Source: Oopsacas minuta
Lineage: Eukaryota; Porifera; Hexactinellida; Lyssacinosida; Leucopsacidae
Length of the DNA: 64,000 bases
NCBI GenBank assembly: GCA_024704765.1
Contig: JAKMXF010000365.1
Span: 992,001 to 1,056,000, forward strand
Direction of reading: 5' to 3'
Shown: positions 9,742 through 21,411 of the stretch, one piece after another
Numbering within the stretch: position 1 is the first letter of the stretch
Layout: the number at the start of each line of letters is the position of its first letter
Translations under genes and position numbers: made by a program
Notes under the pieces: generated by a model
The model's database searches: none
What the model was told of the DNA's origin: nothing
The model's input: the letters and a program-made list of their open reading frames with translations, nothing else

Positions 9742-11610
9742 AGAAGCATCAATGCCATGTAGCTACTAATTGTTCTTTACTCAATACGAGTGAGCAACGC
9801 TTGCTAGCGCTGCACTGCTTGCGATACTTTTTCTGTGAAATTCTTACAATAAAGAACAATAAAAATATAAATTCTCGTCCCCAGCTCCGGTATCTTGAAA
9901 TTTATGAATGAGAAACAAGTACTTGTAATTTCCTTTACATAAACTCGATTTTGAATATATAATTTTAAATAATATGAATATGTCTAAAATACAGTACATA
10001 CCGTAGTACCTCGAATAATAGCTGGGACGATTATTGATTTCAATCCCCTTAAGAGGGAAGCTTTGAATTTTGTAAACACGATAATTTCTATATAATCATA
10101 CCTATATGGTTGCATTATGTGTATTTATCCTAACAAACAGTAGATTGACCAAATAAAGGGCAATAACGATTCACTTAAAAGCAGTTTTTTTTAGCTTCGG
10201 GGGGCTAATTTCGAGGTAATACGGTATAATATGATTCTACAACTATTTTTATTATGATATTAAGTTATAAATACAACATCATGAGCGTAGCAAGCTCATA
10301 AATGCTGTCTGACCACCACCAGTATAATAATGCAACCTGCCCTGCTCTGGACCCATCAGTAATAGAACTCACAGTATTTACAAAAATGGTTCGGCCCTGA
10401 ACATGGCGTGACATTTGCCCTTTAGGCCATTATCGTTAATTGTATATAGTAGGGTTAGCAAGGGGGAAATACAAAAAAACTTACAGCACTAGAGAGGCAG
10501 TATAGAAATAATAATTTTTTATTGTGGCTAAGGTGCCTATTATTAATATTGTAAAATAATTCAAAAGGTAAACTGTGTATAATTAAAGGGAGGAAGCTTG
10601 ATAAATGGATATGTAAATCGAGTCTTAATACTACTGATACTACATAGGAAAAACTTCAAATTCGCTAAGAGAGCAATGAATAAAGATAAATATACAATGG
10701 TAGGTCAACAGTTAATCATGAATTCAAAGTAAACGTATTTGTATAGTGAAAGATTGTAGATAACGCCGGTAATGTAGTATTAACCGTATTATGTGTAATG
10801 ATTGTATGGTTTGCTTATAATTTAAGTTTGATGCTTCGAAAATTCAAATAGTCTAGGCGCGTAAGTTAAATCGAGAACTCATTTAGGCGCGCTACATAAA
10901 AACCCGGAAGAAGCTCTGAGTACGCTGAATCCGAATTTCGCATTTTCAAGTTTCTCATATGTAAATTTATTGTTGTTTTTATTGAATATCAAGTAAACAA
11001 ATTAGCAAAATCTCAAAATTTACTTAGTCACTTGCTATCAACGGCTACAAAGGGGGACAAATGAATAACTGTATCCGCAGCTGATGCTTTGTTGACAATT
11101 ATCCTAAAACATCCTAAGAGGTAATAAATATAAAAGAGATCAATTAATGGAATAAACTTTGAAGACATTTGATGATCCCGTTCAATACTTTAGAAATATA
11201 AGTTATATTAGTTTATCTGAGAATCCAGAATTAACAGCAGGTGATCAATTTCGAGAATCCTAAATATAAATTCTGCCTCATGCAATAACCTCGTCGTGAA
11301 TCTATAAAATTAATTTATTCAAAATACCATAATTTGCAATATTCCTCAATCAAGTGTTCACATTAACCCTTCTTTGATAATAATACACACATTTATACGA
11401 TTTAAACTAAGATCGCATGAAGCATAATATCGCTTATAAATCATATAATTAGAATTCGTATTAACACCCTAACCTTTTAATGAGTGCCATATGAGTACAA
11501 TCTGAGCCAAATAAGTGCTCAATACCAGTCATCCAGTGAGTTGTAAATAGCTTCGCTTATTATAAATAAGAGCATTAATTAATTGTTTGAATATATGTCT
11601 GTATTCTCCA
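9742..11610. other. Intergenic, no gene seen
   Basis: AT-rich DNA. There is a CGCTTGCTAGCGCTGCAC insertion near 9793 and a GAGTACGCTGAATCCGAATT motif at about 10917 belonging to the dispersed motif family. Only very short ORFs. Confidence 0.4.
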
Positions 11611-12807
11611 ATGGGAAGCAAAGCTGAAGAAACATATTCGAAACATATTCATCGGTATAATTTCAAGTTTATCATTGAAGAACCAGAAAAAATTGGGAAT
11701 GGAATTAATGCTTTTTTGGTGTACATTGTCAGGTATGAGACAAATCTTCCCTCTTTCACTCAGTCGCAAAATAGTGTAAGAAGAAGATACAGCGATTTTC
11801 TTAAGCTCTTCATGGATTTGTCATCAAGATATGCAAGATTTGGGCACATAATCCCAACAGCTCCAGAAAAATCCCTTCAAACATTGACTAAGGTTAAATT
11901 AGGGAAGAATCTCGAAGCAATTAATTGTGAAGTATTCCTGGAAAAGAGGCGTGGTGCATTAGAGAGATTTTTAAACAGAATTGGAGCTCATCCCGTGCTC
12001 TGTCTAGACAGTGGATTCAAGAACTTTTTGGAAGCAGAAGGAGATTTACCCAGAACAAGAGAAACAGCTATGATCAGTAAAGAAGGCATCAGGAGAATGG
12101 TCAAGGATGTGGGAGATCATTTTCCTAAAATGGGAAAGAGATCGACAGAGACTGATATGTGGTTTGAGATGAAACAGACTCAGTTCGATAACTTGGAAAT
12201 GCAAATGAAAAAGTTAGCGAGAGCAATTGATCATCTGGTTTTAGAGAGACAGAAGTTATGTGATGCCTGTTTCACATTTTCAAAAGATTTAACTGTGTTA
12301 GGACAAGTGGAAACTAAATCTGAGATATGCGTTTCAATTCAAGCTTTGTCTGATTTGGAGTTTAAAATGGGAGAATTTAACCAGCAGCAATGGAAACTAG
12401 AATTCCTGCTACTTGGAGAACTGATTAAAGATTACCTTGGATTAATTAGTTCTATTAAAAAGTGTTTCGTTGAGAGAGCTCGCATTTTTAAATCTTGGCA
12501 GAGATTACAAGGTGCTCTGATACTCTCAAGAGAAAAAGAAGGGAAATTCCAAGTCCAAGGCAAGCCAGAAAAACTGATCATAATTCAAGCAGAAATTACT
12601 TCTATCTCCCAACAAGCATTAGAAAACGAGGATTTATATGATAGAATTTCTGAAAATATAGCTGAAGAAATTGAAAACTTTGAATCACAGAAATCTGTGG
12701 ATTTCAAAGCAACAATCAAACGTTACCTACAATGCCTTTTGGATCAGCAAGAGCAAATAGTGAAATGTTGGCAAGGTTTCCAGCCTGCTTTACTTAGGAT
12801 GATGTAG
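11611..12807 (+). CDS. SNX1: Sorting nexin SNX1/SNX2-like (PX-BAR)
   Basis: Single exon, 398 codons from ATG 11611. SNX1/2 proteins are the membrane-bending subunits that act with retromer or ESCPE-1 on endosomes to recycle cargo. The PX domain occupies about residues 10-145: EEPEKIGNGINAFLVY and the basic RRRYSDF motif (near 57), whose Arg contacts the phosphoinositide 3-phosphate, then APEKSLQTLTKVKLGK and FLEKRRGALERFL. The BAR coiled coil follows from about 170 to the end, including the IWFE-like MWFEMKQTQF and FLLLGELIKDYL segments, in the same order as in human SNX1. The long disordered N-terminal region of vertebrate SNX1 (about 140 residues) is missing; a separate upstream exon cannot be excluded. 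Identification as SNX1/2 rather than SNX4/7 rests on these segments. Confidence 0.92.
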   Translation: MGSKAEETYSKHIHRYNFKFIIEEPEKIGNGINAFLVYIVRYETNLPSFTQSQNSVRRRYSDFLKLFMDLSSRYARFGHIIPTAPEKSLQTLTKVKLGKNLEAINCEVFLEKRRGALERFLNRIGAHPVLCLDSGFKNFLEAEGDLPRTRETAMISKEGIRRMVKDVGDHFPKMGKRSTETDMWFEMKQTQFDNLEMQMKKLARAIDHLVLERQKLCDACFTFSKDLTVLGQVETKSEICVSIQALSDLEFKMGEFNQQQWKLEFLLLGELIKDYLGLISSIKKCFVERARIFKSWQRLQGALILSREKEGKFQVQGKPEKLIIIQAEITSISQQALENEDLYDRISENIAEEIENFESQKSVDFKATIKRYLQCLLDQQEQIVKCWQGFQPALLRMM

Positions 12808-13244
12808 TTACATTCTCATATTGTTCATTTATTTATATAGTTATCTTACAAACTAATTATAGTGTAATAATTACTCTTCTTTGGATATTGACAAAAACAT
12901 GTTAGTCATAATACAACATGTAATGTATTGTACTCTTGTGTTTTGTTTCAAAAGTCGGTAGTAATAAATATTTCCTCATTAATAATATTATTAAATTTAT
13001 CAATAAGATCCACTTTCTAATAAATAATGCATACATACATACAACGGCCATTGGTCACCTATCACCAGTGGCTTTATTAAAATCTCTATCCAACAGTCAC
13101 CCTTATTCCCTAGTTACCCGATTAGATCTACGAATAACACTACAATAGAGTGAATAGACTGAACTAACAATTTACTTTTATAAGTTGCATGTTTGTAATA
13201 CGATGTGGAGACTGGGTTATATCTGCAAATATCCAACCCAAATT
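12808..13244. other. Intergenic, nothing recognised
   Basis: AT-rich 3' flank of the SNX gene. No AATAAA close to the stop, and short ORFs without motifs. Confidence 0.35.
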
Positions 13245-13372
13245 AAATGTTTATTTCTATGTACAATTTTTATATTAATCGGCACTGCTAGATTTCGCGC
13301 GGAAGGATATAAGTGCAAACCTCGAAGGCTCAGACATCATCCATGTCATTGGGGCGTCTACCTGTAGAAAAT
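13245..13372 (-). repeat. Dispersed repeat family A, copy 3
   Basis: On the minus strand it reads CCCCAATGACATGGATGATG, then GCGCGAAATCTAGCAG, in the same order as the 1856 copy, with divergence between blocks. Confidence 0.6.
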
Positions 13373-14325
13373 GCACTAAAAGTCGATCGACAAACAACAA
13401 AGTCCAATTTGGATATATATGACAAACTAGAAAAATGCAAAATAGGAATCAGCGTACATTGTCTCATGATCCCACCTGTGTATCCTTTAATATTATACCT
13501 GTTGAGATCAGATCTCTACCATTATTCAAGATTACAATTATATGCTTACTTTATATTCATAAAAACAACAATAATTTTACACACAAGACTGCACTAAAAG
13601 GTGTTGGACTGTCACGCTATAGTTGGCCCGCAGCTATAAATGGTGCAGTCGTATATTTGATCCGCCAAATGTATTTGTTTGCTAACCCGCCTAACCGAAT
13701 ATCGAATACTGATGTTCGGGAGGCAGCCAAATATTAAACTATTTGGCAAATACATTTGGTTAAAACGAATACTGAACTTTTCGGTTACAACCCTGACTTT
13801 TAATAAATTTCAGAATTACAAATATCATAGACTATGTAATTCATAAAATAGGATCTTGCACTAATCCCTGGGAATCTCTTAGCTACAGTACAAATAGATA
13901 GGAAAATCCATAAATATTACAATTAGAAGGTTTAATAGGAACTAATTCTGACCTACTTTGAGGGGACCAAATATAGAATGACAGGACCTGGCTCCACCTA
14001 CTCGTATACGGGCTATACTGCTGATATATAATACTATATATTTATGTCTCATTCTAAGTTCCCTCATTGGTGTATGGCACCAGAGGCGGAAATTTTAGAG
14101 ACCACTATGGGCATAGAATGTTATGACAATTCCTACCAATATAAGCATTTTCTAGTCATTACGTGTACTAAGTTACTAACCAAGCTACTAGTAGTAGCAA
14201 GCAGATTTCAATTGGTCAGGCTGACCTATGCAAAATATATGGAACCCCCAAATGTTGGACGTTTGAAAAGAGTTACAGTGGGGATAAAATTTTGATTTCC
14301 ATAACTATCGTTGTTTATGACTATA
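13373..14325. other. Intergenic, possible degenerate hAT-like material
   Basis: The stretch about 13600-13800 contains a partly symmetric block (CAAATGTATTTG.., CAAATACATTTGG) ending in TTCGGTTACAACCCTGAC, which resembles an hAT-type terminus. No gene recognised. Confidence 0.3.
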
Positions 14326-14394
14326 CAGTAGAACTCGTAGACGTACTATTTTTGTCTCACGAGGGGGTATGTCTTATCTCAGTTCTACTGTATC
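14326..14394. mobile_element. Short MITE with CAGTAGAACT ends
   Basis: Inverted ends TACAGTAGAACT flank about 45 bp, bordered by TA. The ends resemble pogo/Tigger-type elements. Confidence 0.5.
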
Positions 14395-14519
14395 TCGATT
14401 TGTACATCTCATAGGACAGTTTTGATTCCCCATCACACATATAGTTATAAATATAAAAGAGAATCCAATCAATAAATACAATTATTATTTAAATCACAAA
14501 ACTATAGAGGTTCATTCTT

Positions 14520-15958
14520 TTATTGTGGTTTAGATGGAGTACTGCTAGAAGCTACTTTCTTAGACTTAACAACACGTATAAATTCAGGTTTATGATATAT
14601 CATCCTACCATTCTTATCCTTTGTTGCTGTCATTCCTGGTTTATCATAGCACTGACACCAATCTGCCCATTTCTTGTTGTCTTCAGCATATTTGTTGATT
14701 CCTAGTGTTACCACTTCCTGAGGGACGCTACGACAGAGATCCAGTATATCCTCACCTAGATTCACAAGACAATTTACTTGTATTTACTTGTAGTAATCAC
14801 TAACTAACCTTTAGCTCCCTCTTCCCCCTCAGTATCAGCTATTGCCTGTAGCACATCTCTAGCAGGAAGAAATGGATTGATTCCAGCTCTGAATAGAATC
14901 TCAGCTCGTAAGTAATTACCGATTCCATTAAAATAGAGCTGCTCTAGTAGAGCCTCACAGATGCAATTGTTGAATTGCTGCAAACAAATACATAATTATA
15001 TGATAGAATTATCTGACCTAAACTTCATAGCATTTGTAGAGCAGAGACATACCTTAGCTTTCAGGTTAGAGAGTACATTCTTTCTGAACAGATCATACTC
15101 AGTTAAAGGATCAGGTCCTCTGTTGTCACTCCATAATTCTCCTTTCTCTGCAATATGCCACACACCCCATCCCTTCTGATCTGAGAAAAATAGGGAATGT
15201 GTTGTACAAGAAGTGATAAATTGGAGTTTTGGATATTTAGGAGCTTCTGTTGTTTTATTGAAGAATATTAGGCCTAAGAATTAAGGATAATGCATGTTAT
15301 TCCCAATTAATATAATAAAAGTTTGTTAAATTCAGGTTTCTCAAATCATGAACTGAAATTTGTTTACCAACAACTGCCCAGACAAAATTATTCAGTCATA
15401 TCTAAAATTTTCATATAAATACTACTGTTTTGACATATTTGTTCCGGGAAGAAATATATTTATCTACAAGAATATTTTATGAAAATTGTCACGAATTTCA
15501 CACGTTTGCCTAGTTCAAATATGCATACCTTATTTCCCTGAATAAGAGCTCATGCGTTTCTTCTTTTCGTGTGCATTTTTCTTAAACTATTAACAATTTT
15601 TGAATATATATCATTTTGGGGTACTAATGATCCCAATTTGTGTCATATTTTTCTCGAAACATTCGTTGTGCTAAATGTTCGGTCCCTTTCTCCTTAAGAT
15701 ATTATCTAAACAAGAAACCCCACCTGTCAGGCTGAAATGAACTAAGAGTCTTATCTCTGCATCTGCTCCTGCTCCAATCCCGAAAAGTATTATTGCTAAT
15801 TCTTTACCTCTACATTCTGATCGAATACCGAATTCATCCCATTTAATAGGAATGTTAGGGTTTTTAGCTGAAAAGTTCATTATTGAATTAAAAGTAAAAT
15901 TTTCTCCAGCATCATTGATAATTTTGCAAAACAAAGCAACTTCTCCTAATTCAGGCAT
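14520..15958 (-). CDS. NEIL1: NEIL1-like DNA glycosylase/AP lyase, four exons
   Basis: Exons 15724-15958, 15053-15273, 14809-14977 and 14520-14755 join in frame across GT-AG introns (450, 75 and 53 bp) to give 286 residues. NEIL1 removes oxidised bases and cuts the abasic site by beta,delta-elimination in nuclear base excision repair. The start gives MPELGEV, keeping catalytic Pro2 and Glu3; RGKEL carries Lys52, matching NEIL1 Lys54. Exon 2 encodes GWGVW..RGPDPLTEY..FRKNVLSNL, exon 3 the helix-two-turn-helix LYFNGIGNYLRAEILFR, and exon 4 SVPQEVVTLG..WCQCYDKPGM, the zinc-less finger region of NEIL1. Human NEIL1 has 390 residues; most of the difference is at the C-terminus, but about 12-15 residues also seem absent between the first exon and LIFFNK, so a small exon may be missed in the 450 bp intron. 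The family call is secure. Confidence 0.9.
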
Positions 15959-16503
15959 TAGCGGAATAATTCTCAAGTTTGAACTGTCCTTGTTGAGATT
16001 ATTATAATTTAATACAGCTATTTATACATAAACTAAAATAGACAAGCATGCCCTATGTCACGAGCCAATTTAATTTATCTCAGGTTACCAATAAATAGAT
16101 TATGTAATCCTTCACACATTTGGTCAATCTTCAAACTGATACTATTCACTATGTTGTAAATGCTAATTAGGATTTATACGTAGCTGGATAGCTGTAACTA
16201 TCGATAGTTATTCGATAAAATAGGACTTAAAACAGATTTAACTTTATTGGATATTAATTTAATTATTTTGTCCAATTCGAAACACGGAGTGCCGAGTATA
16301 CGAGGACACATAGCACTTGGAAGCCGTATAAATTAATAATACACTAAATACTTGCTAGTTGCTACAACCTACAAGGATGATACACGTAGAGTATACCAAA
16401 TTTAATAGTTAAAGTATTAAATCTATTACACGTACATAGATGGAATAACATGTTGTTACTGATAAATATATATACATGAAGGAGATAACTATAGAGTTGA
16501 AGT
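15959..16503. other. Intergenic, nothing recognised
   Basis: The region between the NEIL1-like start and the SIDT stop codon. AT-rich, with no promoter motif I would defend. Confidence 0.35.
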
Positions 16504-18939
16504 CTAAAACACACGTATTTTGTCCTGTTGCACAAGGACAAGATTCTCATCTATTAGAAGGACAGTGATAAATACCATGAATATAGCGAATGCTGACAGA
16601 ACATGCCAGATGTCATGATCATCATAAAAGTTAAGGAAAATGCAATCATTATTCAACTCTCTTGCGACTGCAGGACTCTCCTCCCAGTGGATTGATGTTT
16701 GTCCCCAGAAGTACAGTGCGAAAGCCCACAATGCAAACGTCAATATCATCATCAACAATACGCACACGAACACGAATGGACGATGAAGAAATTCCTTCTT
16801 CGCAAACTTCTGAATCCAATAGTACAGAGTGTACAATAGCACATGGAGAATGAAGAGGTAGAAAATTGCAGAGGAGACTGTATCCAACAAATCTGGAATC
16901 CATAGAAGCGTTAATACAATGAGTGACAAAACTAAAACAATGTAACACAAGAATATTCTAGACTTGTTATACAGAGGCCAAAATAATTGTCTCAATACTC
17001 GCAAAATGCTCTTATGATTCAACCAATCTTTATAATAGTAGTAGGGCAAGTTGCTGAGAAATAAATTATAAATCAGATAGATCTCGACCAATGTAAATAC
17101 GATCAGTGCCAAGGTTAATATTATCCTTCCGGGGAAGTTGTCGTTATCCTGTCTGAATAGCGTTACATATGTGAAGAAAACAGCTATGGAAAGCATCACG
17201 AATATAGCAAAAGGGTATATTGTAGCTTCAGGGTTTCTATTTTTGTACAATCTTATGAATAACATAGTAGCGATGATATACATGAACGTAGTGTCGAACT
17301 GGTAATTAGTCAATGAGGGACAGAGATGATAGACGCAACTCATAATGCCTTCAAAGAATAGAGCAAGAGCTAAACTATAATACAAGCCAAATACCTGTGG
17401 AATACCTGTAGTAGACAGACCATGAGATTTCAGTTCTCTCATAAAAGAAATATTCTTGATAACAACAATAATGAAAAAGAGGAAACTCAGCAGAAAATAG
17501 CTAACATTACTCCAAATGCTGTTAAATGCAAGAATGGAATTCAGCTCATGAGCACATTTGTAGTTGAAATAGCATATATCCTGGATGCCTGTTGTCCTAA
17601 CTGCTTCATGATTGAGGTAAACTACCTGTAATCCAGGAATAAAGTAGAATACGCCAACGATTATAACAAGGAAAATGTACATTACAGCATTTCTATTCAA
17701 ATATCTCAGAGGGCTTAAGTTTAAATCGCTCAATGCAATTTCCTTCTCGTTTATAATATTGTAGTAGTAAGCTCCTCTCACACGATTATTTAACACTCCG
17801 TTTGAAATACTACTCTTATACATTTCAAGATAGTCACTACTCGATCCTGCAGGATTTTCAACTGAAGATTCCATTTGTTGATCTAAGGTGATAGATTGCA
17901 TTTCACCTGTTTCTGCTACCTCTTGCAATTCAACATGCTTCTGTTCACTCACATTATCATTGTCTTCATGTGCTCTAGAAATAGGAATTCTTAAAAATAG
18001 AGAGAAATGCTTCATTAATTTCGGGAAAAACCTCGCAATTATCAACTCAAATCCTATAATAAATGCAAACAGCACATATGCTAAGAAGAAGATTGCGGGC
18101 ATGACAAGGATGGGGACCCAGAATTCAGTACTCCCCGCGTTGACCACTAGGGATATATTCTTTTGGAAATGAGGTGACGAGATGTTCGTAGAAAACTCAA
18201 CAGAGGTTTGGCATTCAATGGCTGGCAGAGGTATGAGGAACACAGCCATGCGACCTTCTAGGAAGTCTGAGCGTCTCACTCTGAGATCTGCTACTCCCCT
18301 CATAGTCATTTCATAGTCAGGAATTTGTCTGCTGGAGCGTTTGGTAAAATCTGGAGGGCATGAGAAGCTAGCAATTCTTACAAGAGAACAAAGTTCTGAA
18401 ACAGAATTCAGATGCACTTCTACAATTGGTATATCAAAAGGAATATCCAAAACAAAATAAGCCGAAAAGGAGGAAGAAATTGAAGTAGTAGCTTGTTGAT
18501 CTATCTGTATTTGGTTGGGATAAAACCTTGAAACTTTTAACTTATATCGTATTGGATTCACGGAAAAGGTTTGTACTCTAACTGTAATAAAATTTACAGT
18601 ATTATTCAGTTGAGAGGGACAAGCTGTTCTAGAAGTTGTTGTTATTATCTCATCGGGGATTGAATAGAAGGTTGTAGGAAGCGACCAAGCTTCTACATAA
18701 GACTGATGGGAAGCGTATATTTCTATGGGAGATGTGGTATCGTTAGAAAACACAGCTGTTTCGATTCGAAACGATTGAACAGGGAAGGAAAATTCGTAGA
18801 TATGGATAGAATTATTAGAAATGACTGCAGCATACTCTTTATCAATTGAACCTATGATGGTATCTGACAATATAACTGAACTACATATCTGTATTATGCT
18901 CAAAAGGAAGCAGGAAATAATACACACATATGCCTTCAT
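16504..18939 (-). CDS. SIDT: SID-1/SIDT family transmembrane protein
   Basis: Single exon of 811 codons; ATG 18939 opens a signal peptide (MKAYVCIISCFLLSIIQICS). SID-1 proteins carry double-stranded RNA across membranes in systemic RNAi; vertebrate SIDT1/2 act mainly in lysosomes and have a zinc site shared with ceramidase-like CREST enzymes. After the signal comes a beta-rich ectodomain (about 25-270), a first membrane segment near 275-300, an acidic cytosolic loop, then about ten more hydrophobic segments. The CREST metal site appears complete: S-x3-H in SCVYH (about 529-533), Asp in FDTTF (about 545) and H-x3-H in HDIWH (about 772-776). Length is close to human SIDT (about 830). Whether it moves RNA, cholesterol or acts on lipids cannot be decided. 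No intron, unlike many animal orthologues. Confidence 0.93.
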   Translation of the reverse strand: MKAYVCIISCFLLSIIQICSSVILSDTIIGSIDKEYAAVISNNSIHIYEFSFPVQSFRIETAVFSNDTTSPIEIYASHQSYVEAWSLPTTFYSIPDEIITTTSRTACPSQLNNTVNFITVRVQTFSVNPIRYKLKVSRFYPNQIQIDQQATTSISSSFSAYFVLDIPFDIPIVEVHLNSVSELCSLVRIASFSCPPDFTKRSSRQIPDYEMTMRGVADLRVRRSDFLEGRMAVFLIPLPAIECQTSVEFSTNISSPHFQKNISLVVNAGSTEFWVPILVMPAIFFLAYVLFAFIIGFELIIARFFPKLMKHFSLFLRIPISRAHEDNDNVSEQKHVELQEVAETGEMQSITLDQQMESSVENPAGSSSDYLEMYKSSISNGVLNNRVRGAYYYNIINEKEIALSDLNLSPLRYLNRNAVMYIFLVIIVGVFYFIPGLQVVYLNHEAVRTTGIQDICYFNYKCAHELNSILAFNSIWSNVSYFLLSFLFFIIVVIKNISFMRELKSHGLSTTGIPQVFGLYYSLALALFFEGIMSCVYHLCPSLTNYQFDTTFMYIIATMLFIRLYKNRNPEATIYPFAIFVMLSIAVFFTYVTLFRQDNDNFPGRIILTLALIVFTLVEIYLIYNLFLSNLPYYYYKDWLNHKSILRVLRQLFWPLYNKSRIFLCYIVLVLSLIVLTLLWIPDLLDTVSSAIFYLFILHVLLYTLYYWIQKFAKKEFLHRPFVFVCVLLMMILTFALWAFALYFWGQTSIHWEESPAVARELNNDCIFLNFYDDHDIWHVLSAFAIFMVFITVLLIDENLVLVQQDKIRVF

Positions 18940-19216
18940 TATATATGTAATGTCCAATTTCTAACTATTTTTTCTAATGTTTTATAGGGAAAAATTAATT
19001 GATTAGTTGGTTGGCATATAAATACACGTAAGTATAAAATTTAATTCGTTTTGGTTGTGTTCTGATAAATTAAAAGATAACTACATTTTTATCTTCATAC
19101 AGCAATTAATATCCTTAGCTGGAAATGCCAGCAATCTTCATTTTAATTAATGAATCAAAGAAATTAGAAATAATTACGTCTTGTGGCTGTATTTACTAGA
19201 ATATTCATACTTTTAA
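18940..19216. other. Short intergenic stretch upstream of SIDT
   Basis: AT-rich; presumably contains the SIDT promoter, but no motif can be named. Confidence 0.3.
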
Positions 19217-19362
19217 CCGATTACGGTCGAAGTGTCACTTTCGTAACGAAAAGGAACACTCAAAGTTTACCACTTACTTATTTAACCAATTCCCCTACCT
19301 AAATTGAGATTTCAGCACCTTTTTCGTAAGAATGTGACAGTTCGACGTAATCGGGTTATAGT
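19217..19362. mobile_element. MITE with TAACC(C)GATTACG inverted ends
   Basis: The left end TAACCGATTACGGTCGA and the reverse complement of the right end TAACCCGATTACGTCGAA match with small gaps, followed by GTCAC..TTCGTAA on both arms. About 146 bp, no ORF. Confidence 0.6.
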
Positions 19363-19623
19363 AGAGTAATTTTGAAAATTGCTGTGTCATGAAGCAGTCA
19401 TTTTAGAAGGAATTTTGCGACGTTGCCATAGCAAAAACATTTTCAAAAATACGAGAGCTTCGCTCCGTCACTTTTTTGAGAAATTACTTCTCAAATCTAT
19501 TCAGTAATTAGCTCCCACTTATATCTAATTTATTCGAAAAATCCTGGTTATCAAAAATTTCGAAAAAAACGCTAATTGAAATTCACCCATTTTGCAATTT
19601 AGAAACTAAAATTAATAGGAACA
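19363..19623. other. Spacer, nothing recognised
   Basis: AT-rich, contains an ACGAGAGCTTCGCTCCGTC word but no feature I can classify. Confidence 0.3.
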
Positions 19624-20688
19624 TAGCCTACTAAACATAAGGCCTAACAGTAACTCGAATTTTTGGCACCAGGGATGCAGTATTAGCTGAAAGCATTTAT
19701 AGACATAGTTTCTTCATTGCAGAAAAATGTATTTTTGGCTGAATAAATGTATTACATTTTTGTAGAACAGCAAATTTTACACAAATAAATGGTAAAAACT
19801 TTGAGGAATGTGTAAAAATATGTGTCTAGTAAGCATTTATTTTGTAAAATATATCATTCTTTGATGCTTTGTAGAACGTTAAATATTGCATTTATCAACT
19901 CAAAGTGAATAAATGAAATGATCTATAGATCCTTTTATACAAAATGTCAAAAATTTGTCATTCAAAAGTTGGCTCGTTGTTGAGTTAAAGTAGAGACCAT
20001 GGATGGCAATTTTTTATGAATATTCAATTATAACTCGAGAATCATTAAAATTATCATAAAATCAAGATAGTCAATTTATATTATTTATCCGACTTCCCAT
20101 ACCCTTGCAATATATTTTGATATGATATCTCTCACCAATGTGACGATGCCCATATATGGTCATTTTCAATATTCTGCAATACTCTTCAATTATTTCATAT
20201 CAAAATATATTGCAAGGGTATGGGAAGTCGGATAAATAATATAAATTGACTATCTTGATTTTATGATAATTTTAATGATTCTCGAGTTATAATTGAATAT
20301 TCATAAAAAATTGCCATCCATGGTCTCTACTTTAACTCAACAACGAGCCAACTTTTGAATGACAAATTTTTGACATTTTGTATAAAAGGATCTATAGATC
20401 ATTTCATTTATTCACTTTGAGTTGATAAATGCAATATTTAACGTTCTACAAAGCATCAAAGAATGATATATTTTACAAAATAAATGCTTACTAGATACAT
20501 ATTTTTACACATTCCTCAAAGTTTTTACCATTTATTTGTGTAAAATTTGCTGTTCTACAAAATGTAATACATTTATTCAGCCAAAAATACATTTTTCTGC
20601 AATGAAGAAACTATGTCTATAAATGCTTTCAGCTAATACTGCATCCCTGGTACTTTTACTGTTAGGCCTTATATTTAGTAGTCTATGG
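19624..20688. repeat. Near-perfect palindrome of about 1.06 kb
   Basis: The arms, about 19624-20127 and 20192-20688, are reverse complements with few mismatches around a spacer of about 65 bp. Landmarks are GCAAGGGTATGGGAAGTCGG at 20205 mirrored near 20090, and ACCAGGGATGCAG at 19669 mirrored at 20640. The outer ends also match (CATAGCCTACTAAACATAAG against a slightly diverged copy). No protein gene inside. A fragment of the same family lies near 2280-2470, so it is likely a foldback element. Confidence 0.85.
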
Positions 20689-21411
20689 CGTACGGTAATT
20701 ATTTTACTAATAAATACCAATATTATCGAAAAACCCACAAATCCCATGAAATGAACCATGATCCGTATTAACTTAGCACAAAAACGCAATAGAAAGACTA
20801 TTTAAATAAACTCATAAAAATGGTTAACAAATATGACTTATTTTGTGTTCGCATACACTTTTTGAAGGAATATCTTCGATTTTCTAGGATTGAATTATTA
20901 ATGCTGTTTTTACGGCGAATATCACTAAAATGATTATTTAACGGGTGTTTATGAAAATGAAGATCATCTTTTGGTTACTTTAACTAACATTTAACAAGTA
21001 GAAGGCATTTTGATAAAAAGGATTAGTTGAAGTTTTGAGAATTTCTGAAAAAATTACCATATATGGGCATCAACTTTGATTGCGTCATTGTGGTTAAAAT
21101 AACTTGGAAAGCAGGTTCAAAAGTAGTCTAGATGTCTCCGCCGTATATGGAAACCGACATACAGTCGAATTTGTATTGATAACTGCAATACTTCATTATC
21201 AAAGAGAATATATTCAATGGAACTTATTTTGGCAATTCTTTGCTTAGCTATCCGTGTATATTCCCGTGTCAGGCCATGATCTACATAGTTTTTCATGGAT
21301 CATATTGTCACACCTATTTGCATATTTTGTAAATCATGCCTGTGATTTCGTTTCCAAAGGAGGTAATTGCATGAAAATTATTGGAATCTTATCTATAGCT
21401 TAAGGACGAAT
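20689..21411. other. Intergenic, nothing recognised
   Basis: AT-rich, with no coding frame longer than about 70 codons and no family motif. Confidence 0.35.

Noticed and set aside
11587-11610. Upstream TTG start giving eight extra residues to the SNX protein
   Set aside because: TTG is not a usual eukaryotic start; the first in-frame ATG is at 11611. The same reasoning moved the starts of START copy 2, SIDT, METTL7-like and the aspartic protease.
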